Below, piece after piece: positions 1 to 6,234 of a stretch of 13,405 nt of DNA (position 1 is its first letter; every line of letters begins with the position of its first letter). The stretch is from positions 1-13,405 of the forward strand of contig CALGGQ010000234.1 in NCBI GenBank assembly GCA_937915775.1. Direction: 5' to 3'. The DNA is from an uncultured Clostridia bacterium (lineage in GTDB: Bacteria; Bacillota; Clostridia; Oscillospirales; Acutalibacteraceae). Position numbers and translations under genes: made by a program. Under the pieces are notes generated by a model. That model saw only the letters and a program-made list of their open reading frames with translations, was not told the DNA's origin and ran no database searches.

Positions 1-1
1 G

Positions 2-1696
2 CTATGCCGTTTTTTCTTTTTCCGGTATTTCTTCAATAATGAGATTTGGTTTATTGAATTTGCCGTTTTGGAAGCGTTTTTCAAATTCTTCCGGTGGCAA
101 TCGCTTAATTAAACCAACACCATTGTAGTGAATATCAATTGCTTGATATCGATGTCCGTTGATTTTAACAGCGGCATGAACATCAATACGCTCAATAAAC
201 TCGTTAAGAAGTTCAGGGGTAAGTGCTTCAACCCTTGTAATTCTTTTAACCTTTTTAATAAAGGTTTGTAAATCGCTGAATTGCTGCACATTGCTATCAA
301 TTTTATTCTCCAAATCAGGAATTTTAGATTTCAACTCGGATTGCTCTTTTTCGTAGGTTGAGGTCAGCATTTCAAATCGCTCGTCGGTGAGCTTGCCGCT
401 TGCATTGTTTTCAAACAGCTTTTGGATTAAAGCGTCAATTTCCTCAACCCTCTTTTGAGCTTTTTTCAGTTTCGTGCGTTTGGCTTTTAACTCCTTCTGA
501 CGTTCTTCTCCGAAACTGAGCATCTGCATCCTTGCAAAGTAATCCTCGTAGTTGGTTACGAAGTTAAATACCCAACGCATATCTTTGAGAACCAGATCAT
601 AGATAACCTTTTCACGAATGAAGTGAACGGAACATTTATCGCTGTCCTTTCTGTAGGTTGAACAGAAAAAGTTTGCCTGCTCTCGTTTGTAATTACCGGT
701 TGAACTGTAATATAGCTTTTCGCCACAGTCTGCACAATATACAAGTCCTGAAAACATACTCACGATGCCGGTTCGGTTAGGACGGCGTTTGTTCTTTCTT
801 AACTCACGAACAAGAAAGTAATCCTCCTCACTGATGATGGCAGGATGCGTATTCTTAAACACTTTCCATTCCTCTTGAGGTCGTTCAATCTTTTTCTTGT
901 TCTTAAAAGAACGCCTTGCCGTACGAAAGTTAATTGTATCACCGATATATTCCTGCTTTGAAAGAATATCAACGATTGTGCTTGAATGCCAGCCGTATGG
1001 TTTTGTAGGTGGATTTCCACAGTTCCTTCCAATGCTAATCCAATATTCCGTAGGCGTCATTACCTTATCTGCGCTTAACTGCTTGGCAATCTGTGTAGGT
1101 CCGTAACCTTGAATACACATTTTGAATATGCGTTTCACTACTTCAGCTGCTGGCTCGTCAATAATCCATTCATTTGGATTATCGGGATTTTTCATATAGC
1201 CGAAAGGCGGGTTGGTAGTTAAGGGCTTACCTGAGTTGCCTTTGTTTTTGAAAACATTGCGAACTTTCTCACTTGTGTTTTTAGCGTGCCACTCGTTGAA
1301 TAAATCCTTGAATGCGACGGTATCATCAAGTCCCTTTGCCGTATCAATATTATCCATAATGGCGATATACCTGACACCAAGCTCGTCAAAGCCCTCCTCA
1401 AGTAACTGTCCGACAAGAATACGGTTTCGTCCTAAACGGGAATGGTCTTTTACGATTAAGGTTTCAATCTTTCCTTGCTCGGCAAGTTCCATAATTTCCA
1501 TAAATGCAGGGCGGTTAAAGTTTGTACCCGTATAGCCGTCATCTATGAATACTTTGCAATTTTTGAAGCCGTTATCTTCAGCGTACTTCTCTAAAATATC
1601 CTGTTGATTTTTGATTGAACCCGATACACCGTCTAACTCATCATCACGAGAAAGACGACAGTACAGAGCTGTTATTCGGTCTGTTTTGTTTGTCAT
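2..1696 (-). CDS. Large serine recombinase (TnpX/TndX-like)
   Basis: Site-specific recombinase expected to excise and integrate the element through a serine-DNA intermediate. The protein is 564 residues from the chosen ATG, which has AGGAG four bases upstream; a longer frame beginning at 1747 lacks such a site and would overlap the promoter. The N-terminal resolvase domain (about 8-155) has the catalytic serine in RLSRDDE (Ser16) and the VKDHSRLGRN motif (82-91). A recombinase domain (about 165-285) follows. The zinc ribbon has Cys321, Cys324, Cys345 and Cys355. A coiled coil (about 385-480) and a DUF4368-like C-terminus (about 485-545) complete the usual order and length. It is the last gene of the minus-strand mobilization set, and no truncation is seen. 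Family assignment is firm; the specific transposon relative is inferred. Confidence 0.93.
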   Translation of the reverse strand: MTNKTDRITALYCRLSRDDELDGVSGSIKNQQDILEKYAEDNGFKNCKVFIDDGYTGTNFNRPAFMEIMELAEQGKIETLIVKDHSRLGRNRILVGQLLEEGFDELGVRYIAIMDNIDTAKGLDDTVAFKDLFNEWHAKNTSEKVRNVFKNKGNSGKPLTTNPPFGYMKNPDNPNEWIIDEPAAEVVKRIFKMCIQGYGPTQIAKQLSADKVMTPTEYWISIGRNCGNPPTKPYGWHSSTIVDILSKQEYIGDTINFRTARRSFKNKKKIERPQEEWKVFKNTHPAIISEEDYFLVRELRKNKRRPNRTGIVSMFSGLVYCADCGEKLYYSSTGNYKREQANFFCSTYRKDSDKCSVHFIREKVIYDLVLKDMRWVFNFVTNYEDYFARMQMLSFGEERQKELKAKRTKLKKAQKRVEEIDALIQKLFENNASGKLTDERFEMLTSTYEKEQSELKSKIPDLENKIDSNVQQFSDLQTFIKKVKRITRVEALTPELLNEFIERIDVHAAVKINGHRYQAIDIHYNGVGLIKRLPPEEFEKRFQNGKFNKPNLIIEEIPEKEKTA

Positions 1697-1719
1697 ATAA
1701 CTCCTTTCTACAGCCGAAT

Positions 1720-1735
1720 ATGTTTGATTGTAGGT
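1720..1735 (+). repeat. 16-base repeat, copy in front of the recombinase gene
   Basis: ATGTTTGATTGTAGGT; an exact inverted copy lies at 9392-9407. This copy is in the leader of the recombinase gene and overlaps the left arm of the local inverted repeat (1716-1724). Confidence 0.55.
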
Positions 1736-1742
1736 TATACAT

Positions 1743-1771
1743 ATCATAACATATTCAAACTATAAATTCAA
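1743..1771 (-). promoter_or_regulatory. Promoter of the recombinase gene
   Basis: On the minus strand, TTGAAT (1771-1766) and TATGAT (1748-1743) are separated by exactly 17 bases. The expected start of transcription is near 1736, giving a leader of about 40 bases before the recombinase ATG. The -10 element lies between arms of an inverted repeat, GAATATGTT at 1716-1724 and AACATATTC at 1748-1756, with a nested GTTAT/ATAAC pair. A repressor or the recombinase itself could bind there. Confidence 0.55.
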
Positions 1772-1794
1772 CACTTTAAAGCGTGATGTTTTGA

Positions 1795-2058
1795 TTATTT
1801 TTCTTCCTGTTCTATTAATCGGACTATCTTATCAAAAACAGCCTCTTTTGCATTTGGGTTGAAAAAGGTATTAACGACATACATCGTATCGCCAATATAT
1901 TCTCCAAACTCAAATTTTTCGTTATACCTATCCATATACCAATCCTTCCTTTCCTGCGGTGTCATCGCTTTAAGCGCCTCAAACGATTTATCCCATGCTT
2001 TTGAAAGTGTTTGGTATTCCTTTTCGGTCAACGGAATTTTTATCTTGTGTGTTCCCAT
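1795..2058 (-). CDS. tnpW: TnpW-like transposon protein
   Basis: Small protein of 87 residues. The C-terminal half (about 52-84: IGDTMYVVNTFF, then NAKEAVFDKIVRLI) resembles the TnpW family of Tn4451-type elements, as I remember that family. The N-terminal half is charged and probably helical. The function of TnpW is not established. The start is well supported by AAGGAGG eight bases upstream. The first 19 bases overlap the end of the relaxase gene, so the two are probably translationally coupled. A recombinase promoter lies between this gene and the recombinase. Confidence 0.68.
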   Translation of the reverse strand: MGTHKIKIPLTEKEYQTLSKAWDKSFEALKAMTPQERKDWYMDRYNEKFEFGEYIGDTMYVVNTFFNPNAKEAVFDKIVRLIEQEEK

Positions 2059-3179
2059 TCAATATTCCTCCTTCTGTTTTTAGTTTTTGCTTCTTCTAGT
2101 ATATGTTCAACCTCTTGACTGCCAAGCACCTTGCGAAGCAGACGGTAATCTCTCAATTGATTTTTCAACTCTTTATTTTTGCTTTGGTATTCCTTATTGC
2201 TTTCGTTGAGCTTGTAATTCTCATGAGAGAACATTTGCTTTTCATAGTAAAGCCGGTTATATCTCCCTTGCAATTCAAAGTATTGGACAAGAACCGATTT
2301 CACAAGAGCTTTCAGCTTATCAAACATTTCTTCAATTCGGTTTTTGTAATTCTTTGCAGACTCTAAACGCTGAGGCTCAGGAAGAATGAACTCCTCCTCA
2401 AATTCTTCATTATTTTTCGGTGCAGTAACAGTCTTGATGGCAGTAGTCAGATTTTCGTAATCGCTTTCAAGATTAGATACCTTTGCTTCAAGCTCTTCCA
2501 CCTCTTTACTGCGCTGTTCCTTTTTGAATTCTAATACGGACAAATGCTCTCGGTTATTACCTTGCTGTTCCCATTCAACTCCGTGCCATTTCATAACACC
2601 CGCAAGCTCTTCCTTTTCAAATTGCAGCCAAGCCATTGTTTCCGTATCACTTCTGCCGGAGGCGTAGAAGCCTTGATTGTTAAGAGCACTCTTCATAGAA
2701 ACTCTTGTATCTAATCCTCTTTCACTTCTCGTAGTGAACGGAATAAAGTCAATATGCAGATGAGGCGTTGCCTCATCCATGTGTAGATGGGCGTTGAATA
2801 CAAATAGATTTGGATTTCGTTTCTCAAAGTTATACATATATTCATCCAAAATCTTTTTTGCTAATTCTTCATTCTCTGTTCCGACTCCCATATCATCACG
2901 ACTACCGACTTGAACGATAATTTCATAAAACGGTTTTTCCTGATTGCCGTTTTGAATATGCTCAAGATAATTCTCGATACGTCTATCTTTTCTTCTCTTT
3001 TGGTTATACCTTTCCAATGCTTCGTCAAAGAGAATATGATACGCTTCCTCAAGTGAAATATTTTTGTATTCGATATTGTTTTTTGTTTTTTCTCTGTCAA
3101 CATTTTCAGCGATGAATTTACGGTTGTTGTGATCCAACACGCCCTTCCCAAGTTCAATGCTAATGCTTGAATATTCCAT
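2040..3179 (-). CDS. MobV-family relaxase (Pre/Mob, TnpZ-like)
   Basis: Relaxase of 379 residues that nicks oriT for mobilization by a helper conjugation system. MobV signatures are present: HNNR at 17-20, NVDREKTKNN at 26-35, and the metal-binding block HLHMDEATPHLHIDF at 131-145 with His131, His133, Asp135, Glu136, His140 and His142. The part after about residue 222 is charged and coiled-coil-like (about 222-250 and 285-365), as in TnpZ and plasmid Pre proteins. The chosen start has AAAGGA upstream, at a somewhat long spacing. No type IV secretion genes or coupling protein are visible, so the element is probably mobilizable rather than self-transmissible. An oriT-like hairpin pair lies 65-135 bases upstream, the usual arrangement for MobV. 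Confidence 0.92.
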   Translation of the reverse strand: MEYSSISIELGKGVLDHNNRKFIAENVDREKTKNNIEYKNISLEEAYHILFDEALERYNQKRRKDRRIENYLEHIQNGNQEKPFYEIIVQVGSRDDMGVGTENEELAKKILDEYMYNFEKRNPNLFVFNAHLHMDEATPHLHIDFIPFTTRSERGLDTRVSMKSALNNQGFYASGRSDTETMAWLQFEKEELAGVMKWHGVEWEQQGNNREHLSVLEFKKEQRSKEVEELEAKVSNLESDYENLTTAIKTVTAPKNNEEFEEEFILPEPQRLESAKNYKNRIEEMFDKLKALVKSVLVQYFELQGRYNRLYYEKQMFSHENYKLNESNKEYQSKNKELKNQLRDYRLLRKVLGSQEVEHILEEAKTKNRRRNIEWEHTR

Positions 3180-3243
3180 CTATTTACTCAGTCCTTTCTT
3201 CTTATTTTCATCTGTCTTTCTAATTTCGATTTTTCTCGGTTTT

Positions 3244-3305
3244 GTTACTTTTCCAAAAGTAACGCAATGGCACTTTTGACACTATCGCATCAAAAGTGCA
3301 TTGCG
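3244..3305. other. Probable origin of transfer (oriT)
   Basis: Two adjacent hairpins stand between the relaxase and the small upstream gene. The first is a perfect nine-base inverted repeat, GTTACTTTT / AAAAGTAAC (3244-3252 and 3255-3263), with a two-base loop. The second pairs CGCAATG (3263-3269) with CATTGCG (3299-3305) and CACTTTTGA (3271-3279) with TCAAAAGTG (3290-3298), with one bulged G and a ten-base loop. MobV oriT sites are inverted repeats just upstream of the mob gene, which fits. The nick site cannot be assigned from sequence alone. A simple terminator for the upstream gene is less likely because no T-run follows either hairpin. Confidence 0.62.
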
Positions 3306-3369
3306 CTCTGCGAGGCAAAGACATATCGAACCTAAAAGACACCTATAATTATTCAATGACACATCCGCT

Positions 3370-3660
3370 CTATCTTTTCGGCAAATGATTATTTCGGGTA
3401 GCATTTTGGGATAATTGTTGCTTTCTATCCTCCGAATACGGTGCAGTTAGGCGGAAGGATAATCTCCCTTTGCTTACCTCAAATTCCAACATACCGTCAC
3501 CCGAATCATCTATCAGTTGGCACTCGTTAGGGTGTTTCTTTGAGAACTTTAACAGCCGATTTTTGAGGTCGGTATTGTAGGTTCTGATACTTATTTTCGG
3601 GTTTGCTTCGTCAAAAAATATTTCCGTAATTTTATCCTTTTTCTTCTTTCCTGTTACCAT
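3370..3660 (-). CDS. Small conserved mobile-element protein, function unknown
   Basis: Protein of 96 residues that resembles small conserved proteins of clostridial conjugative and mobilizable elements, as I recall them; I cannot name a function. The N-terminus is lysine-rich (TGKKKKDK). The middle has a likely beta-rich core (IFFDEANPKISIRTYNTDLK) and an acidic turn (DDSGDGMLEFEVSKGRLSF). The C-terminus is basic and polar. No membrane segment or catalytic motif is seen. The start at 3660 was preferred over the in-frame ATG at 3666 because AGGAGG stands seven bases before the former but only about one base before the latter. It lies upstream of oriT and is the first gene read from the promoter at 4437-4465. 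Confidence 0.75.
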   Translation of the reverse strand: MVTGKKKKDKITEIFFDEANPKISIRTYNTDLKNRLLKFSKKHPNECQLIDDSGDGMLEFEVSKGRLSFRLTAPYSEDRKQQLSQNATRNNHLPKR

Positions 3661-4167
3661 TTCCATTCCTCCTTTTCAAAGATATTTCTCCCTACTATTT
3701 GGAGATTTGGTATGTAAAAATATGCGGTTTTTGAAAAATTTTCTTTCACTATGTGCAGAAAAAGCGAATGTTTTTTGAGGGTGTTTTTCTAATCATTTAC
3801 AAAAAGTTTATATTCCAACTTGAAAAAACTCCCTCGCTTGAAGCCACGAAAATTCAAAAATATTAGGTTTTTGCAAGAAAAATTTTCCCTTGTCCAATAT
3901 GCTATCCCTCACTACTTGGAGATTTACCGCCCGAAATACAACCATTTCCAATGTAAGTTTTACAGTTGTTTTACTCCAACACAAATCAATTACGCCCTCA
4001 CTTGAAGCCACGAGGGAAAGCCTTTTATGCGGTTTTGAAAAAATTTTTACACCGAACTTCCGACTGTGTTCCTGCCCCGTAATTTCACCACAGCGTTGGC
4101 TCGCTCGTCCTGTTACAGAGTCTTGGCGTAGTATCCTCATCGGTATCGGCTATTCAATTTTGGCAAA

Positions 4168-4185
4168 TTAAAAAGAGTCAAACAT
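4168..4185 (-). CDS. Possible leader peptide MFDSF
   Basis: On the minus strand, ATG at 4185 opens a five-codon frame (Met-Phe-Asp-Ser-Phe, then TAA at 4170-4168). GAGGAGGAAAG, a strong ribosome binding site, stands about 10 bases upstream. The start codon and the next three codons lie within the 3' arm of the 12-base inverted repeat. A frame this short with a site this good suggests a regulatory leader peptide rather than a functional protein. Expression is unproven. Confidence 0.4.
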   Translation of the reverse strand: MFDSF

Positions 4186-4280
4186 CTTAAATACTTCTTT
4201 CCTCCTCAGGGTACAATACACCCTTGGGCAAACTTTTTTCTTTCAAAAGTTGCGAAAAGAAATATGCAATGTTTGACTCT
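4169..4280 (-). promoter_or_regulatory. Attenuator-like leader region
   Basis: On the minus strand a perfect 12-base inverted repeat, AGAGTCAAACAT (4280-4269) and ATGTTTGACTCT (4185-4174), encloses 83 bases. It is followed directly by TTTTTAATTT, which is the form of an intrinsic terminator. Two smaller hairpins are nested inside: AACTTTT/AAAAGTT (4231-4237 and 4245-4251) and AGGGT/ACCCT (4208-4212 and 4220-4224). The 3' arm contains the start of a short reading frame with a strong ribosome binding site, so ribosome occupancy could decide whether the stem forms. Known parallels are leader-controlled resistance genes; the regulated gene here is not identified. Confidence 0.55.
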
Positions 4281-4411
4281 ATACTTTAACTATGCTTCGG
4301 CGCCTCAGGGTTCAAAGCGTTCGGTCTGCTTAACCCGTGTTGTTGTACCGTTATCACTGCATAGCGATAGACTCGTCTTAATTATTCGCTGCATTATTTA
4401 GTTTTTATAAG

Positions 4412-4425
4412 CAAACAAATGTTCG
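4412..4425. promoter_or_regulatory. LexA-like box just after the transcription start
   Basis: The plus strand reads CAAACAAATGTTCG, matching 13 of 14 positions of CGAACRNRYGTTCG. It lies just downstream of the expected start and is exactly 30 bases from the other box; ACAARTGTTCGTT is shared by both. An element-encoded repressor with a similar site is an alternative to LexA. Confidence 0.55.
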
Positions 4426-4436
4426 TTTGCTTGTAT

Positions 4437-4465
4437 ATATTAGCACAAGTGTTCGTTCTTGTCAA
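4437..4465 (-). promoter_or_regulatory. Strong promoter reading into the element
   Basis: On the minus strand, TTGACA (4465-4460) and TAATAT (4442-4437) are separated by exactly 17 bases, with a TG extension before the -10. The expected transcript starts near 4430 and runs through the leader toward the gene at 3660, oriT and the relaxase. Two LexA-like boxes overlap or closely follow it. Confidence 0.72.
4442..4455. promoter_or_regulatory. LexA-like box between -35 and -10
   Basis: The plus strand reads AGCACAAGTGTTCG, matching 12 of 14 positions of the Gram-positive LexA consensus CGAACRNRYGTTCG. It lies in the promoter spacer and overlaps the first -10 base, so a bound repressor would block polymerase. 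Confidence 0.5.
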
Positions 4466-4543
4466 TAAATTTTTGAAAGTTTTAATAAAAAGCAATTATT
4501 GTTGTCAATTTACATATAGAACAGTCTTTATTACAAACAACAT

Positions 4544-4577
4544 AAAAGGAAGCGAACGGTTATACTCGCTTCCTTTT
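4544..4577 (-). terminator. Terminator of the dehydratase operon
   Basis: Perfect 12-base stem AAAAGGAAGCGA / TCGCTTCCTTTT (4544-4555 and 4566-4577) with a ten-base loop. It lies 23 bases after the stop codon of the activase fusion gene and could act in both directions. Confidence 0.82.
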
Positions 4578-4599
4578 TAGTCTACATTTTTACTTATAT

Positions 4600-6234
4600 T
4601 TATTTTTCTGCTGCAATTAACGCAGCGCCAAGTGCGCCGCAGAATTCAGGTTGCTCCGGAATATGAAGGGTTGTTTTCAACTGCTTTTCAAGCTCAGATA
4701 CAACGCCCTTGTTCCTTGCAACACCACCGGTCATAATAACGAAACTAAAATCCTTTGCGCTTTTTGCAAGGGCATTTGTTTTTACGGCTACACTTTTATT
4801 CAGCCCGTGAACAATGTCCGGCACGGAATGGTTTTCGGCAATCAGCGATACAACCTCGCTTTCTGCAAAAACGGTGCACATACTCGAAATCGTTAAATCA
4901 TTTTTGTACTTTAAGCCGATTTCTGCCATATCGTCAATATTCAGTTCCAGCACCTTTGCCATATTTTCAAGAAAACGGCCCGTTCCTGCAGCGCATTTAT
5001 CGTTCATCACAAAGTTAGTGACCTTGCCGTTTTCATCAAGGCTTATTACCTTGCTGTCCTGACCGCCGATGTCAATAATCGTTCTGACCTCGGGGAACAG
5101 ATGCTTTGCGCCTCGGGCATGGCAGGTAATTTCCGTAACGTTGTCATCGGCAAAATCAATATTTTTCCTGCCGTAACCTGTTGCAACAAGCTTGATTATT
5201 TCCTCTTTGCTGATGCCTGCCTTTTCAAGCGCAGACTGAGCTCCTGCTGCAGCGTTTGCACCCGTTCTTACCATAACGGACTTGGCGATATTGCCCTCCT
5301 TGTCAAGTGCCAGTAGCTCCGTTGAAGTAGAGCCGCTGTCAATGCCTACATAATATTTTCCGCTCATATTTATCTTAACCTCTTTTTTCTCTGTGTTGTC
5401 CTCAAGTGTTTCCGCAAAGCCTTCAAGACGGGTTAAAAGTTGCCCGTAGGACTGGCTTGTGAAATCCGTTTCAACGCGAATAATCGGAACACTCAGTCCT
5501 TTCAAATGCGAAAATTCAAAGTCGTAATAATCGCAGAATTTAACCGTGTTGTAGATAATTCCAAGGCAATTTTCGCCGTCAAGCAGCATTTCTCTTTGCC
5601 GTATATCCTGCATACGCATACAGGGAAGCTGAGAAAGGAGCGCCTTGGCATATTTTTCAATGATTTCCTCAAGCGTTTCATTTTCAGCAACCGTAGGCAT
5701 AACAACATTACGGTTATTAGCGCAGGTTAAGTCAAGAATATCTGCGTTTGAAAAAATCTTTTTTGCGACCGACAGAAGCGTATTGTTGCTTCTTGCGCCC
5801 ATAACGGCGATATATTTCCCCTGCGGCAACGTGCCTCCTTCTTGGAAGGAAGCAAGGAATTTTTCCCTGTCAAACTCCTTTTTGCTATGCTTTTCATATG
5901 CCTTGATAAAATCAAGAATATCTTCACTGAAACGCTCCACGGCGCAAGCATTTCCACACGAGGGTAGGTCAATGCTGTAAACAAATCTTCGGTTTTTCGT
6001 TTTGACAGCGTCCATTACTCTGCGTGAGCTATCGCAGCAGTTCATAAATAGCAACTCGTTGTGATCTTCGCTGTGAATATCCTCCAGCATTGCTTTTGCG
6101 TGGGAACACATATTGGGATGAAGCATAGATGAGGAATAATCAAAATTATCAGCCTCATTGTTAATCAGCTGAGCCGTTTCACCAAAGCCAGAAAGAATTT
6201 CAATCGGCGCATATTTACAATTGTAACCAATCAT
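4600..6234 (-). CDS. Fusion of a 2-hydroxyacyl-CoA dehydratase-type subunit with its ATPase activator
   Basis: Protein of 544 residues with two parts. Residues about 1-280 resemble the HgdB/BcrC-type subunit, with CKYAPIEILSG at the start, cysteines at 6, 43, 66, 67, 93 and 97, and the RLEGFAE ending typical of this fold. Residues about 291-544 form a BadF/BadG/BcrA/HgdC-type activator: phosphate-binding DSGSTS (299-304), DIGGQDSK (388-395) and TGGVARN (502-508), plus Cys414 (NDKCAAGTG) and Cys453 (SSMCTVFAESE), which bind the bridging [4Fe-4S] cluster in HgdC. The activator uses ATP to push a low-potential electron into its partner. The gene overlaps its upstream neighbour by ATGA and has GGAGA before its start, so the two are coupled. 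Family is clear, substrate unknown; E. coli YjiL/YjiM and double-cubane-cluster proteins are possible relatives. Confidence 0.88.
   Translation of the reverse strand: MIGYNCKYAPIEILSGFGETAQLINNEADNFDYSSSMLHPNMCSHAKAMLEDIHSEDHNELLFMNCCDSSRRVMDAVKTKNRRFVYSIDLPSCGNACAVERFSEDILDFIKAYEKHSKKEFDREKFLASFQEGGTLPQGKYIAVMGARSNNTLLSVAKKIFSNADILDLTCANNRNVVMPTVAENETLEEIIEKYAKALLSQLPCMRMQDIRQREMLLDGENCLGIIYNTVKFCDYYDFEFSHLKGLSVPIIRVETDFTSQSYGQLLTRLEGFAETLEDNTEKKEVKINMSGKYYVGIDSGSTSTELLALDKEGNIAKSVMVRTGANAAAGAQSALEKAGISKEEIIKLVATGYGRKNIDFADDNVTEITCHARGAKHLFPEVRTIIDIGGQDSKVISLDENGKVTNFVMNDKCAAGTGRFLENMAKVLELNIDDMAEIGLKYKNDLTISSMCTVFAESEVVSLIAENHSVPDIVHGLNKSVAVKTNALAKSAKDFSFVIMTGGVARNKGVVSELEKQLKTTLHIPEQPEFCGALGAALIAAEK

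Larger units (their letters stand above)
3667..4411. other. Gene-poor stretch with degenerate repeats and a structured leader
   Basis: No convincing gene is present. Three similar AT-rich segments centre on GGTTTTTGAAAAATTTT-like sequence (about 3726, 3867 and 4031). CTTGAAGCCACGA occurs at 3837-3849 and 4000-4012. TTGGAGATTT occurs at 3709-3718 and 3916-3925 after a CCCT-rich start. The right part (4169-4311) holds the leader/attenuator described separately. An open frame of 110 codons (3808-4140, minus) has no ribosome binding site and no recognisable domain. The stretch may be a decayed cargo region or a regulatory leader between the promoter at 4437-4465 and the gene at 3660. Confidence 0.5.
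1..4540 (-). mobile_element. Part of a Tn4451/Tn5397-type mobilizable element
   Basis: A run of minus-strand genes typical of clostridial mobilizable transposons: large serine recombinase, TnpW-like protein, MobV relaxase, oriT-like hairpins and a small conserved element protein. The recombinase stop codon lies two bases inside the window edge. In this family the recombinase usually sits at one end, so the left terminus is probably just outside. The right terminus is not visible; 4540 is a working limit set by the terminator of the neighbouring operon. A TnpV homologue at 8971-9348 raises the alternative that the element continues to about 9407 and carries the operon at 4600-8382 as cargo. 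No terminal repeat or target duplication could be checked because only one end may be present. Confidence 0.7.

Noticed and set aside
3687..4045. CRISPR array
   Set aside because: Repeats are degenerate, irregularly spaced and of unequal length, with no cas genes nearby.
3808..4140. A 110-codon minus-strand open frame between the leader and the small element gene
   Set aside because: No ribosome binding site, no recognisable domain, built across degenerate repeats, and overlapped by open frames on the other strand.
4169..4280. Miniature inverted-repeat transposon (12-base inverted ends)
   Set aside because: No flanking target duplication is seen, and the T-run, ribosome binding site and start codon in the right arm fit an RNA leader better.
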